Notes: generated by a model from the letters alone, not told the origin. A stretch of DNA of 64,000 nucleotides from CBDIHP01 sp965279195 (GCA_965279195.1 CBDIHP010000044.1:1-64000), one strand, 5' to 3'. Shown: positions 35,369 through 44,728, counted from the first letter of the stretch. Made by a program: numbers and translations.

Positions 35369-35830
35369 GTGCGTAAGTTGCTGGCGGCGGCGATCTTGCT
35401 GGCCTATGCTGCGTTCATCCTGTCGATCTGCTGGGTCTACTTCCGGGGGCCTGGCGTCGCCGTGGTGAACCGGATCCCCTTCCGCTCGATCCGGGTGGAT
35501 CTTCAGAACGGCGGCTATGGGTTCATCGTCAACTTCGTCGGCAACGTCGTGGCCTTCTTGCCGTTCGGAGGGCTGTTGCCGATCGTCTTCCGCTGGGGGC
35601 GGTCGGCCGGGCGGACGATCGTGGCCTGCGGGATGTTCAGCCTGCTGATTGAGGTTGGCCAGTGGGTCGTGGGCGGGCGCGTGTCGGACGTCGACGATCT
35701 GATGCTCAACACCCTGGGAGGTGCGCTGGGGTACGGCCTCTGGTGGGTCATCGACTGGTCGAATCGCTCGCCGGGGAACCTGTTCGAACGATCGGAGGCG
35801 GGCCCGGGGGATCGGCCAGGCCCGCCTTGA
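35369..35830 (+). CDS. VanZ-family membrane protein
   Basis: A 153-residue protein with four hydrophobic segments: LLAAAILLAYAAFILSICWVYF, FIVNFVGNVVAFLPFGGLLPIVF, TIVACGMFSLLIEVGQWV and DDLMLNTLGGALGYGLWWVI. NVVAFLPFG, SLLIEVGQ and DVDDLMLNTLGG are VanZ-family hallmarks. VanZ homologues were named from low-level teicoplanin resistance but most have no known function; a role in envelope biology is likely. GTG 35369 is the start. The lipoprotein gene is divergent. Confidence 0.88.
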   Translation: MRKLLAAAILLAYAAFILSICWVYFRGPGVAVVNRIPFRSIRVDLQNGGYGFIVNFVGNVVAFLPFGGLLPIVFRWGRSAGRTIVACGMFSLLIEVGQWVVGGRVSDVDDLMLNTLGGALGYGLWWVIDWSNRSPGNLFERSEAGPGDRPGPP

Positions 35831-35857
35831 TTCGGGAACGTCTGCGACCGACTGGAC

Positions 35858-36403
35858 CTACTTCTGCAGCTCGATGACCTCGGTGTGGAACGGCTTGCCG
35901 TTCTGGTAGGCCGCCCACTCGCCCTTGACGGTCTTGCCGTCGAGGTTGATGACCGCCGAGTGGATGTGGATGTCCTTGGCGGGATTGAAGTTGGTGCCGC
36001 CGTCGAAGTCGAAGACGAGCCGACTGGCGGTCGACGCGTCCTTGTTCAGTTTGAGGCGGGGCTGGTTCTGGGCCGCGCAGTAGTGGGTCATCAGGAGGTT
36101 GTCGCCGTCCATGTGGTAGACGGAGACCATCTCGTGGTCGCTCCCCGGGAACTGGGTCTCGATAAGCGCGCTGCCCGCCGCGGTGACGCGGAAGTTGACC
36201 TTGTTGGCGTCCTTGCCGAGGTGGCCGTCATGGTCGGTCTTGGCGCCGGCCTTCCAGTCGCCGGCCAGCCCTTTGAGCTTCTCGAACGCCTCGCGGGGCT
36301 CGATCCCCCTCGACGAGGCCGCCTTCTCCCCGGGCGTCACCGCGATGATCGAGCCCGCCAGGCCCAGGAAAATCACGCCCGCCGCAGCCATCCGCTTGAG
36401 CAT
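35858..36403 (-). CDS. secreted hypothetical protein, lipocalin/DUF1579-like
   Basis: A 181-residue protein with a signal peptide (AAAGVIFLGLAGSIIAVTPG). The mature part has the pattern of a small beta-barrel: FEKLKGLAGDWKAG, FRVTAAGSALIETQFPGSDHEMVSVYHMDGDNLLMTHYCA, LVFDFDGGTN, HIHSAVINLDGKTVKGEW. The GDW start plus MVSVYH/LTHYC motif is shared by DUF1579-like proteins common in planctomycetes and acidobacteria. Ligand and role unknown. Convergent with the VanZ gene, 27 bases apart. Confidence 0.75.
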   Translation of the reverse strand: MLKRMAAAGVIFLGLAGSIIAVTPGEKAASSRGIEPREAFEKLKGLAGDWKAGAKTDHDGHLGKDANKVNFRVTAAGSALIETQFPGSDHEMVSVYHMDGDNLLMTHYCAAQNQPRLKLNKDASTASRLVFDFDGGTNFNPAKDIHIHSAVINLDGKTVKGEWAAYQNGKPFHTEVIELQK

Positions 36404-36784
36404 CGTCTCGCCTCCTTCACCGACACCGACCGGGATCGTCCTGCCCCCTCGGTCCGAGAACCGTTGTACAGGTATCGGCCGATCGCGGCGGGACTTTGAC
36501 CGATTCGACGGATTTCCGGGGACCGTCGTCGGCGTGCGTGCGGGCTGTCAGTCAACATCTGTCGCGCCGGATTGACAGTCGAGATGGGATCGGGCAACGC
36601 CGGCGCCCACGCAGGTGTTAGGACTGTGGAGTTCGGGCAGCGTTTCCGCATTGCGCGGAAACACCTCTGTCATCATTCCGAGAACTGTGTGTAAATGGGC
36701 CGCAGACAGCCAGCGGGGAGCTGGAGTTCCGCCGAGGACCCACCCAGGACGTCGCCAGCCATCAGCGAGAGAGGATCCACAACG
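36404..36784. other. divergent intergenic region with an 8-base inverted repeat
   Basis: 381 bases between divergent small genes. GTTTCCGC (36642-36649) and GCGGAAAC (36655-36662) form an inverted repeat with a 5-base spacer, which could be an operator for the gene at 36785. I see no gene and no clear promoter boxes otherwise. Confidence 0.4.
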
Positions 36785-37096
36785 ATGAAGGAAGGTCGTG
36801 CTGCCCGGAATTCTTCGTTCCTCCTCTTCGGTGCCCTGGACATCCTGGTGCTGACGACCGGTGCCATCATCGGGATTCAGCAGACGGCGTCCCACGAGCA
36901 GTTGCAGCGACTCGGCGCGACGGTCGAAGGGATCTTCCGGGGGCTGATGCCGGTCCTCATCGGGCCGCAATGGTCGGCCTCGGAACCCATTCAACCGCTT
37001 GCGGTTGCGCTCGGTGTGACGCTCGTCCTTCTCTCGGTGAAGGTGGCATTCGGGACCAGTTCCGCGCACGGACTCGCGAAGCCGGAAGCGATCTGA
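36785..37096 (+). CDS. small membrane hypothetical protein
   Basis: A 103-residue protein starting at ATG 36785, with a GAGAGAGGA stretch upstream. Two hydrophobic segments: FLLFGALDILVLTTGAIIGIQ near the N-terminus and PLAVALGVTLVLLSVKVAFG near the C-terminus, with an amphipathic linker between (EQLQRLGATVEGIFRGLMP). No family recognised. A strong intrinsic terminator follows 22 bases after the stop, which supports it as a monocistronic real gene. Confidence 0.65.
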   Translation: MKEGRAARNSSFLLFGALDILVLTTGAIIGIQQTASHEQLQRLGATVEGIFRGLMPVLIGPQWSASEPIQPLAVALGVTLVLLSVKVAFGTSSAHGLAKPEAI

Positions 37097-37117
37097 AGGG
37101 GCGAATGAACCCGCCGC

Positions 37118-37164
37118 CCGGCCCCCGGGCGACCGCCCCTCGCGGTCGCCCGGGGGCCGGTTTT
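37118..37164 (+). terminator. intrinsic terminator
   Basis: Perfect 19-base arms (37118-37136 and 37142-37160), CCGGCCCCCGGGCGACCGC and its complement, with a 5-base loop, followed directly by TTTTCATTT. A textbook Rho-independent terminator for the small membrane protein gene. Confidence 0.9.
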
Positions 37165-37346
37165 CATTTCGAACGGGCGATCGCGGTTTTCAGAAGGCCC
37201 AATCGACGGTCTTGCCCGGGGATAGGTCCAAACCCTACATTCGTGTCCGCGAGGTGGTCGACCGGATTCCGGCCCCTCCGATCGGGTTCCGCACCCCGCG
37301 ACGACGGGCCGGCGATCGTGGGGGCTGCTGGGGTGGGGAGGTGTTC

Positions 37347-38692
37347 GTGGCGGGCACTCGGATCGCGAGCGTTTCAGGCGTGCGTGGAGTTGTCGGCGCG
37401 GGCTTCGACCCGACCGTGGCCGTGGAATTCGCCGCGGCCTATGCCTCAACTCGCGACCCGGGGACGATCCTGATCGGCCACGACGGCCGGATCTCCGCCC
37501 CCGTCTTCATGCCGGCGGTCGTCGCCGGCGTGACCGCCGCCGGCCGCGATGCCTGCATCCTCGGGCCGGTCGCCACCCCCACCATCGGCCGCCTCGTCCG
37601 CGACCGCCACGCCTCCGGCGGGATCCAGATCTCGGCCTCGCACAATCCGCCGATCTACAACGGCCTCAAGTTCTTCCAGCGAGCCGGGATGGTCCTCGCA
37701 CCCGGCGAGGGGCGTGAGGTCCTGCGGCGGTTCGAGGCCCGGGAGTTCGGCTGGGTCTCCTACGACCAGCTTGGCAAGGTCGAGACGATGGAGTCGCCCG
37801 ACGACGACCACCTCGCCCTGGTCCTCGACACGGTGGATGTCGACCGGATCCGTGCCAGGAAGTTCACCGTGGCCCTCGACGCCTGTCACGGCGGGGGAGG
37901 GCGGCTCGGCGAACGTCTGCTCAGGGAACTGGGCTGCAACCCGGTCGTCATCGGCGGGACCCCCGACGGTCGCTATGACCACACACCCGAGCCGACCGAG
38001 GCCAACTTGAAGGAGTTCGCCGCCCTCGTCGCCCAGTCCGGTGCCGTCGTCGGCTTCGCGCAAGACCCCGACGCCGATCGACTTGCGATCGTCGACGAGG
38101 CAGGTCGCTACATCGGCGAGGAGCTGACTCTCGCCCTCGCCGCCCTCCATCGGCTGGCCGAGCAGCCGGGTACGGTCGTCCTGAACCTTTCGACCTCCCA
38201 GGTCACCGAAGATATCGCAAAGGCCCGGGTTGCCCGGTCTTCCGGACACCTGTCGGGGAAATCCACGTCGTCGAGAAGATGCGGGAAGAAGGGGCGGTCC
38301 TGGGAGGTGAGGGAAACGGCGGGGTCATCGACCCGCGTGTCGGGTATGTCCGCGACAGCTTCGTCGGGATGGCGCTGGTGCTCGACCTGCTAGCCCGTGA
38401 GGGGGGGCCGCTCTCGATGCAAGTCGAGCGGTTGCCGAAGTATGCGATGGTGAAGACGGCCCAGCCGCTGGGGGCGACCCCGGTGAGCGAGGTCTTCGCG
38501 AAGCTGGTGGACGCCTTCCCGGATGCCGAGGTCGATCATCGCGACGGGCTGCGGCTCTCCTGGGTGGATCGCTGGGTTCATGTCCGGTCGAGCAACACCG
38601 AGCCGATCGTCCGGATCATCGCGGAGGCGCCCGAGGCCCCGTCCTCGCATGCCCTCGTGGCGGGCGTATCGAAGCTCGTCGGTCGGGACTGA
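37347..38692 (+). CDS. phosphoglucosamine/phosphomannomutase family enzyme, single frameshift
   Basis: An alpha-D-phosphohexomutase. All four active-site segments are present: GGIQISASHNPPIYNG (phospho-Ser loop), DPDADRLAIVDE (Mg loop), GEGNGGV (sugar loop), and RSSNTEPIVRII (phosphate loop). The frame shifts at the G-run 38227-38229, which is one G short: after VTEDIAKAR the protein continues in the next frame as GCPVFRTPVGEIHVVEKMREE. With that base the enzyme is about 448 residues, normal for GlmM/ManB. GTG 37347 is the likely start, with GGGGAGGTG upstream. Two separate frames would otherwise be called (to 38393 and from 38279). HAD gene follows by 18 bases. Confidence 0.85.
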
Positions 38693-38710
38693 GGGAAGGA
38701 GGACCCCGCT

Positions 38711-39463
38711 TTGAGTTCTCCGGACCATCCGCCCCATCGGCTCTCCTGGCCCACGTTCGACCGTGCCCCGGCCGCCGCGTTCCTGGACGTCGACGGGACG
38801 CTCCTCTCCGAGACGACCACGTACCTTTTCGCCCGGATCCTCAGGCGTCGCGGTCTCTTGCGCCGATCGTTCGTGCTTCGGGCGCTCTACCATGGGCTCC
38901 AGCATCGGCTGGGTCGCCTGGATTACGGCCGGCTGGTGAGCTACGGGCTCAAAAGCATCTCGAATATCCCGGTCGGTGAGCTGGAGCAGATCGCACACGA
39001 GAATTTCGTCGAGCACGTCCAGCCGAGGCTTTACGAGGGGGTGGTCGAGCACCTGAACCAGCTCAAGGAGCGCGGGACGGCGGTGCTCCTTGTGTCGTCC
39101 TCGCCGGGCATCGTGATCGCGCCGCTGGCGGCGTATCTCGGCTGTGAGGAGACCCTTACGACGCCCGTCCGGATCGAGCGTGGGTGCCTGGTGGACATCG
39201 ATGAGGGCCCGCCCTGTTATGGGGAAGGCAAGCTCTACTGGGCCCGCCGGTGGGCGGAATCCAGGCAAATCTCGATGGACGAGACGGCCGCTTATGCGGA
39301 TAATTGGAGCGACCGCGCCTTGCTGTCGGCGTCGGGTCGGGCGATCGCCGTCCACCCGCACCGCAAGCTGAGGCGGCTCGCCAGGGCCAGGGGGTGGACG
39401 ATCATCTACCCCCGACGGCCGATCCAGGCCCGGCGGCGCAACGGTCGCAGTGATCTGGAATGA
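38711..39463 (+). CDS. HAD-superfamily IB hydrolase
   Basis: A 250-residue phosphatase-like protein. Motif I AAFLDVDGTLLSETT (catalytic Asp and DxDGT), motif II VLLVSSSPGIV, motif III region around the GEGKLYWARRW Lys, and motif IV AYADNWSDRALL (acidic pair replaced by Asp-Asn) fit the PSPase/SerB-like HAD-IB group that includes lysophospholipid-type phosphatases. Start is TTG 38711: AAGGAGG lies 8 bases upstream, and no ATG is available before motif I. It follows the phosphohexomutase by 18 bases and is likely co-transcribed. Substrate unknown. Confidence 0.85.
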   Translation: MSSPDHPPHRLSWPTFDRAPAAAFLDVDGTLLSETTTYLFARILRRRGLLRRSFVLRALYHGLQHRLGRLDYGRLVSYGLKSISNIPVGELEQIAHENFVEHVQPRLYEGVVEHLNQLKERGTAVLLVSSSPGIVIAPLAAYLGCEETLTTPVRIERGCLVDIDEGPPCYGEGKLYWARRWAESRQISMDETAAYADNWSDRALLSASGRAIAVHPHRKLRRLARARGWTIIYPRRPIQARRRNGRSDLE

Positions 39464-39603
39464 ACCGACTGTCAATTCGCAGAGAAGGTGCCGGCCAGGG
39501 CCAGAATTTCGCGGGAACCTGTCCTATGATGGAACAGGGGCCGCGGCCGGTCGGTTGAGACGACCGGGCGTTCCGCCCCACCTGGCACCTTCGCATTGAG
39601 TGG

Positions 39604-40272
39604 ATGCCGATGTCTCAGGACGCCAAAGACACCACCCGCTTCGCACGCCCCGCGCGGGCCGGGACGACGGCCATGGCCCTCGTCATGGGCCTCGCCGCGT
39701 TCACCGCGACCGCGTCCGAAACCGACCTCGTCCGCGACATTCAGCGCTACTGCGCCGTCTGCTGGCGGAACGCCCACCTCGATCCCGGCCTCTGGGACGA
39801 CTGCACTCAGGAGGTCTGCTGCCGGCTCCTCACCAAGGCCCGGGCAGGTCAGCTCGACCTGAACCTGGTCCTGGCCGAGGACACCGCCGAGCGCCGTGAA
39901 CTCGTCCGGGCCATCGACATGGTCCGCAAGCGGGTTCAGCGTGCCCGGAAGCACCAGGCCCTGGATGCCGTCTCGACGCCGGACAGCGACCACGACCGCC
40001 GCAACCGCGATCGGCAGGAGTTGGGCGAGATCCTCGAGAACGCCCGACGCGCCGTGCTGACGCCGCGGCAGGACCGAATCGTTGAGCTCTGGACCCGCGG
40101 CTGGACCGTCCCCGACATCAGCCAGAACCTCGGCCTCCCCGTCGCCCGGGTGAGCGATGAGAAGTACAAGGCCCTCCGCAAGCTCGAACGGTTCCTCGCC
40201 GACCGGCCGGAACTGGAAGGCGAGATTGCGATCAACGCTCCTGAGAACGCCCCGGCCCGCCGGGTCGGCTGA
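39604..40272 (+). CDS. ECF-like sigma-70 family sigma factor
   Basis: A 222-residue protein with an RNA polymerase sigma region 2-like helix (LVRDIQRYCAVCWRNAHLDPGLWDDCTQEVCCRLL, comparable to the region-2 DDxxQEVF pattern) and a region 4 helix-turn-helix (LTPRQDRIVELWTRGWTVPDISQNLGLPVARVSDEKYKALRKLERFL). Region 3 is absent, as in ECF sigma factors. The N-terminal 40 residues are unusual: a hydrophobic Ala-rich stretch (AMALVMGLAAFTATAS) precedes region 2. No anti-sigma gene is adjacent. ATG 39604 or 39610 are both possible starts. Confidence 0.7.
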   Translation: MPMSQDAKDTTRFARPARAGTTAMALVMGLAAFTATASETDLVRDIQRYCAVCWRNAHLDPGLWDDCTQEVCCRLLTKARAGQLDLNLVLAEDTAERRELVRAIDMVRKRVQRARKHQALDAVSTPDSDHDRRNRDRQELGEILENARRAVLTPRQDRIVELWTRGWTVPDISQNLGLPVARVSDEKYKALRKLERFLADRPELEGEIAINAPENAPARRVG

Positions 40273-40295
40273 AGCGTTGCACGCCCTTTGTAGGA

Positions 40296-40334
40296 TGTGG
40301 TAGCTCGAGGATCGACAGGACGCGAGCTACCACA
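40296..40334. repeat. 12-base inverted repeat downstream of the sigma factor gene
   Basis: TGTGGTAGCTCG (40296-40307) and CGAGCTACCACA (40323-40334), spacer 15 bases. The TGTGGTAGC motif resembles the GTGTGGTGCCACG arm of family C, which follows 47 bases later. May end the sigma factor transcript. Confidence 0.6.
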
Positions 40335-40380
40335 CCGACAGGGCGGATGATTGAAGAATCGATCGCACCCGAGATTGAGA

Positions 40381-40436
40381 GTCGTCGGTGCGGAGCCGCC
40401 GGGGTCGCCTGCGCCCCCGATGGCACCACACCCTAC
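40381..40436. repeat. family C intergenic repeat, partial copy
   Basis: Begins GTCGTCGGTGCGGAGCC and ends TGGCACCACACCCTAC, matching the ends of the 27925 copy and one arm of the 13449-13549 repeat. Located between convergent sigma factor and peroxiredoxin genes, again next to a stop codon. Confidence 0.7.
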
Positions 40437-40453
40437 GATGTTGTCAACCGAAC

Positions 40454-40912
<459 letters not shown>

Positions 40913-41156
40913 TGCGAGGCTCCGTCGCGGGGAACGGGACGAGCGGCGCCGGGGGCCTATCCCCGGCGCGGATCAGGTCGTGTTCTAGGCAGACGGGGCG
41001 ACGGGGGCAATAGGATCCCTTTGGAGGGCGAGAGCGCAGCCGTCGGCTTTCAAGCACCTCGAACGAAGTCGAGGGCACCATTTGGTTGGGGGATAGGGCG
41101 TCGTTCGCCCCCGCTTTCGGTCGAAAGCGGGAGCCCTGCTCCCCCATTCCAAAGGG

Positions 41157-41624
41157 TTACTTCGCCCGTTCGCGGACGTACTTGTGGCACTTCACGCAGT
41201 TCTGGATGAGCTGGGTGTAGGCGAGGGTGGTGCCTTCGAGGTCGCGCTCGCGGGCCTTCTTGACGATCGCGTCGGCGTGCTTCTGGAACTCGGCCGTGAG
41301 GGGGACGTAGTTCTCGACGTCGGGGATCGTCGGGACTTCCCACTCCGCCGCCTGGCTCAAGGTCTTGAGCGCCCGGGCGTTGCGGTCGATGGCGACGTAA
41401 TTCTCCAGGGCCAGGCCTTCGAGCAGGCTCTTGGAGAAGTCCAGCTTCTGTCGCATGAACTCGGCCCGCTTCTGGCGGGCGGCCTGGGCCTGGACCTGAG
41501 GCGCCGGGTCGGCCCCCGGGCGGGACTGGACGATCCGGGGCATCGCCAGGATCCAGAGGATCACGAACCCGGCGGCGACGCCGATTTTGACCGAATGTGG
41601 ATGCTTGACGCGACTCGACCACAT
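41157..41624 (-). CDS. membrane-anchored cytochrome c'-like haem protein
   Basis: A 155-residue protein from ATG 41624. One N-terminal membrane helix (VKIGVAAGFVILWILAMPRIV) is followed by a helical domain: FMRQKLDFSKSLLEGLALENYVAIDRNARALKTLSQ, then EFQKHADAIVKKARERDLEGTTLAYTQLIQNCVKCHKYVRE. The CVKCH haem motif in the last helix is the layout of cytochrome c' four-helix bundles. Probably periplasmic electron carrier or gas-binding haem protein. Convergent/divergent context does not identify a partner; the next gene (41879) is divergent. Confidence 0.85.
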   Translation of the reverse strand: MWSSRVKHPHSVKIGVAAGFVILWILAMPRIVQSRPGADPAPQVQAQAARQKRAEFMRQKLDFSKSLLEGLALENYVAIDRNARALKTLSQAAEWEVPTIPDVENYVPLTAEFQKHADAIVKKARERDLEGTTLAYTQLIQNCVKCHKYVRERAK

Positions 41625-41878
41625 GGCTGGCACTCCCGTTTCGAGGGGCCACGCCGGTGTCGTCAGTGGATTCATTCGCGCTGCCGGCCGCCGCCGTGGC
41701 GTGTTCAGGCTCTCGTGGGAGACCGTCCTTGAGTCCCTGTCGGGATGGTCTCCCCCCATTGTCCTCGGTTAGAGTGGGACGGACAAGGGAACGTCCGCGT
41801 TTTCGCGGATCGACCGCAACGGATTCTCGCGAACCCGCCTCGACCCGGACCCGCCCGCGCATCGAGCCGAGGAAGACG

Positions 41879-43675
41879 ATGCCCTGGATCCCGCACCTGA
41901 TGGTCCTGGACGACGACCCGCGCGTCCTGGAATCCCTGATCCCCGGCTTCGTCGACGACCTCGCCAAGGGGCTCTCCCGATCGAGGACGATCGCCCCCCT
42001 GTTGCGGCGCGGTGACATCGCACCGACGTCGTCCCATGCCCCGGTCCACATCAAGGTGACCGCGCACGGGTACGACAGCGAGCGTCTGGGCTCGTATCGA
42101 TACCGGAAGCCCCACCACGTCCACCTCCACCTCGTCCGCGAGCGAGGCGGCCGGTTCGACCTGGCGCGCCGGCTTCTGAACGAGCAACTGTTCGCGGCGG
42201 TGGTCTCGGATCTGAGATTCTCCGACGACGCCGGCGGCCTCCGCGCGGGGCAACTCTTCGTCGAGGAGGCCGGCCGGGTCCATCCGGAAGTGCAGGGGAT
42301 CCTCTACTCGGCCTACCCGAAGCCCGAAGGCTTCCCGGCCGAGCGGTTCGTCCGCAAGGCGGGGGACTCCGACGGTTCGCCGAGCCTGGCCGAGCTGGTC
42401 GTCTCGTCGACGGAGAGATACCTGGCCGAGCCGTCGGTCCTGGCGTTCGCGACGGCCATCGGGGATCAAGGGTTCATTTATCAGTCGGATGCGTTCGGCA
42501 CGACCCTGGCGCAGCTCTTCGACCTCTCCCGGCTCATGGGCATCGAGCCCGCCCGGCCCACGACCCGGGCCCGCAGGCCGTTGCCCTGCCTCCTGCTCGA
42601 CGGCGAGAGCGGGACGGGCAAGCGGGGGCTCGCCGAGCTGTTCCACGCGGCCACCGCGCGCCGGGGTCAGCCGTTCCAGGTCGCGTCCTGCAACGAATTG
42701 ACGAATGAGACCCTGTTGCGGAGCATCCTCTTCGGCCACAAGAGGGGGGCGTTCACCGACGCCCGCGAGGACCGCGCGGGGATCGTCGCCAGGGCGGGGA
42801 AGGGGGTCGTCCTGCTAGATGACTTCCACCGCCTGCCCACGGCCTGTTCGGCCATCCTGCACTCGTTCCTGGAGGACGGCGAGTACAGCCGCCTCGGAGA
42901 GGAGGAGGTGCGGCGCCAGGCCGAGGCGGCCGTGGTGATGACGGTCGAGACCAGCCCCTGGCTGGAGCGCCGGAGGTCGGGCGAGCTGCCCCTGGCGTTC
43001 CTGGCCCGGGTCGAGCGGCTGCCGCTCCAGATCCCGCCGCTCCGGGAACGGCCGGAGGACATCGAGGCCCAGGCCTGCTGGCTGACGCGGGTCGTGTCGG
43101 CCGAGGTCGGGGCCGACATCGAGCTGGCGTCCGACGCCGTCGAGGGCCTCAGGCACGAGCCGTTCGCCGAGAGCAACAGCCGGGAACTCCGCAACGTGAT
43201 CGAGCGGGCGATCATCCGGCACAGCCGAGAGGTCGACGTCCTCACCTGGAACCACCTCAAGCCGTTCCTGCACGACGCCGGCCGCGCGGCGACGACCCCG
43301 GCGGCGGGGATCCCGGTCGTCGCGGCGACTTCATCCTCAACGTCGGCCTCGATGTCCGCACCGCTCAACGACTGGCAGCGTCGGCTGCGGAACCTGGCGG
43401 CGAAGATCCTGGCGAAGGGGATGGGGCTGCCGGCGGAGCGGGCCCAGGCGGTGACGGCGCAACTGTTCGACGAGCTGATGCCGCAGGTCTGGACCGCGAC
43501 CGAGTCGGCACGGACCAACCCGGTCCCCGAGCTGCCGCTGCCGATGCCGGTCTGGGAGGACCTCTGGCGCTGCTACGCCGTGTCGCGGCTGGGGGGGCCG
43601 AGCCCGGCCGAGCGGGTGCTGGGGATCCCGGCGAACACGCTCCGGCAGTGGATCAACGACCGGGAATCGCGGTGA
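41879..43675 (+). CDS. NtrC-like AAA+ protein with an insertion-bearing receiver domain
   Basis: A 598-residue protein. The N-terminus is receiver-like (LMVLDDDPRVL at 8-17, VVSDLRFSDD with Asp111, ILYSAYPKPEGFPAERFVRK) but has about 70 extra residues inserted between helix 1 and the phospho-acceptor strand. The AAA+ domain has Walker A GESGTGKRG (242-250), GAFTDA at 290-295 in place of GAFTGA, VVLLDDF (310-316) as Walker B, PPLRER and SRELRNVIERAI. The usual arginine-finger segment is changed (LPLAFLARVERL). A Ser/Thr linker precedes a C-terminal HTH (PSPAERVLGIPANTLRQWIND). Start ATG 41879 with GAGGAAG upstream. No kinase adjacent; a kinase pair is 5.5 kb downstream. Confidence 0.8.
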   Translation: MPWIPHLMVLDDDPRVLESLIPGFVDDLAKGLSRSRTIAPLLRRGDIAPTSSHAPVHIKVTAHGYDSERLGSYRYRKPHHVHLHLVRERGGRFDLARRLLNEQLFAAVVSDLRFSDDAGGLRAGQLFVEEAGRVHPEVQGILYSAYPKPEGFPAERFVRKAGDSDGSPSLAELVVSSTERYLAEPSVLAFATAIGDQGFIYQSDAFGTTLAQLFDLSRLMGIEPARPTTRARRPLPCLLLDGESGTGKRGLAELFHAATARRGQPFQVASCNELTNETLLRSILFGHKRGAFTDAREDRAGIVARAGKGVVLLDDFHRLPTACSAILHSFLEDGEYSRLGEEEVRRQAEAAVVMTVETSPWLERRRSGELPLAFLARVERLPLQIPPLRERPEDIEAQACWLTRVVSAEVGADIELASDAVEGLRHEPFAESNSRELRNVIERAIIRHSREVDVLTWNHLKPFLHDAGRAATTPAAGIPVVAATSSSTSASMSAPLNDWQRRLRNLAAKILAKGMGLPAERAQAVTAQLFDELMPQVWTATESARTNPVPELPLPMPVWEDLWRCYAVSRLGGPSPAERVLGIPANTLRQWINDRESR

Positions 43676-43929
43676 CCCGGACGCGGCCGAACCCGTCCCA
43701 GCCCGGGGTGTCCGAAGGGCGTCGGGGGCGTTCGGGCCGCGTTCGGCCCGCGGCGGCCTCCGGCCCGGGATTTCCAAGCCGGGATCGGTTCACGGTTTAG
43801 GGCGATCGTCGGATTCCGGTCGCTTGAAGTGACGCGGCCGTCTCAGTAGAATCACGGCTTGCGCCTGGGCCTGCGCGTGGCCCCGGTCGGCCATTTTCTC
43901 GTCTTCAACGCGCGAGGGGAGCGGAACGG

Positions 43930-44532
43930 ATGGGGTCGGAGCCTGGCCATTCGACGGCGAGCAGCGGGACGAGGAACACGGGCCGGATCCGGCACGTCCT
44001 CTCGGCCCTGGTCCAGAACACGCCCGGCGTGCTCGCGCACGTCTCGGGGATGTTCGCCTCGCGGGGATTCAACATCGAGAGCCTCGCCGTCGGCGAGACC
44101 GAGAACCCCCACCTGAGCCGGATCACCGTCGTCGTCCAAGGCGATGACCGCGTGCTCGAGCAGATGCGGAAGCAGCTCGAGAAGATCGTCACGGTCGTCA
44201 AGGTCCAGGACATCTCGCGGGAAGACTACGTCGAGCGCGACCTGATGCTGATCAAGGTCGACGCCGCCCCCGAGCGTCGGGCCGAGATCCTCGGCCTGGC
44301 CCAGATCTTCCGGGGCCGGATCGTCGACGTGGGCGCCGAGCACGTGATGATCGAGATCTCCGGCCAGGAGCGGAAGATCGAGGCCTTCATCGAGGCCATC
44401 CGCCCCTATGGCATCCGCGAGCTCGCCCGCACCGGCCGGATCGCCATGGTCCGTAACAGCGACGCCGTCGGGGCCGTCGAGGATCAAGACGACGAGCCCG
44501 AGGCCGCGGTCGTCGGCCACTCCAGCCTCTAA
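43930..44532 (+). CDS. ilvN: acetolactate synthase small (regulatory) subunit
   Basis: The regulatory subunit of acetohydroxyacid synthase, first common step of valine, leucine and isoleucine synthesis; it carries the valine-feedback ACT domain. RHVLSALVQNTPGVLAHVSGMFASRGFNIESLAVGETENPHLSRITVVV is the ACT signature (residues about 21-70), with RDLMLIKVDA and RIVDVG in the C-terminal domain. At 200 residues it is longer than usual (160-175) through a 20-residue N-terminal and an acidic C-terminal tail. ilvC follows. The catalytic subunit ilvB is not upstream, so it must be elsewhere. Confidence 0.95.
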   Translation: MGSEPGHSTASSGTRNTGRIRHVLSALVQNTPGVLAHVSGMFASRGFNIESLAVGETENPHLSRITVVVQGDDRVLEQMRKQLEKIVTVVKVQDISREDYVERDLMLIKVDAAPERRAEILGLAQIFRGRIVDVGAEHVMIEISGQERKIEAFIEAIRPYGIRELARTGRIAMVRNSDAVGAVEDQDDEPEAAVVGHSSL

Positions 44533-44538
44533 TTGAAT

Positions 44539-44633
44539 GAGTGATGGTCGATGGGAAACGGCTGAGGACGCCTGGGTCGGCAGATCCGGCGGGGCGTCCT
44601 CGTCCTTGTCCCCTCACCCATGACCCATCACTC
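44539..44633. repeat. nested inverted repeat between ilvN and ilvC
   Basis: GAGTGATGGTCGATGGG (44539-44555) pairs imperfectly with CCCATGACCCATCACTC (44617-44633); inside, GAGGACGCC (44564-44572) pairs exactly with GGCGTCCTC (44593-44601). It begins 7 bases after the ilvN stop and could attenuate or process the ilvN-ilvC transcript. Confidence 0.65.
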
Positions 44634-44728
44634 TTGTCCCACCCCGGCGGACGCCCGACGTCCGCCCGACCTACCGCGTTTCCGACTCTCCCACCGACTC
44701 CTGTTGAGCTTGATCCGAGGAACCGACG

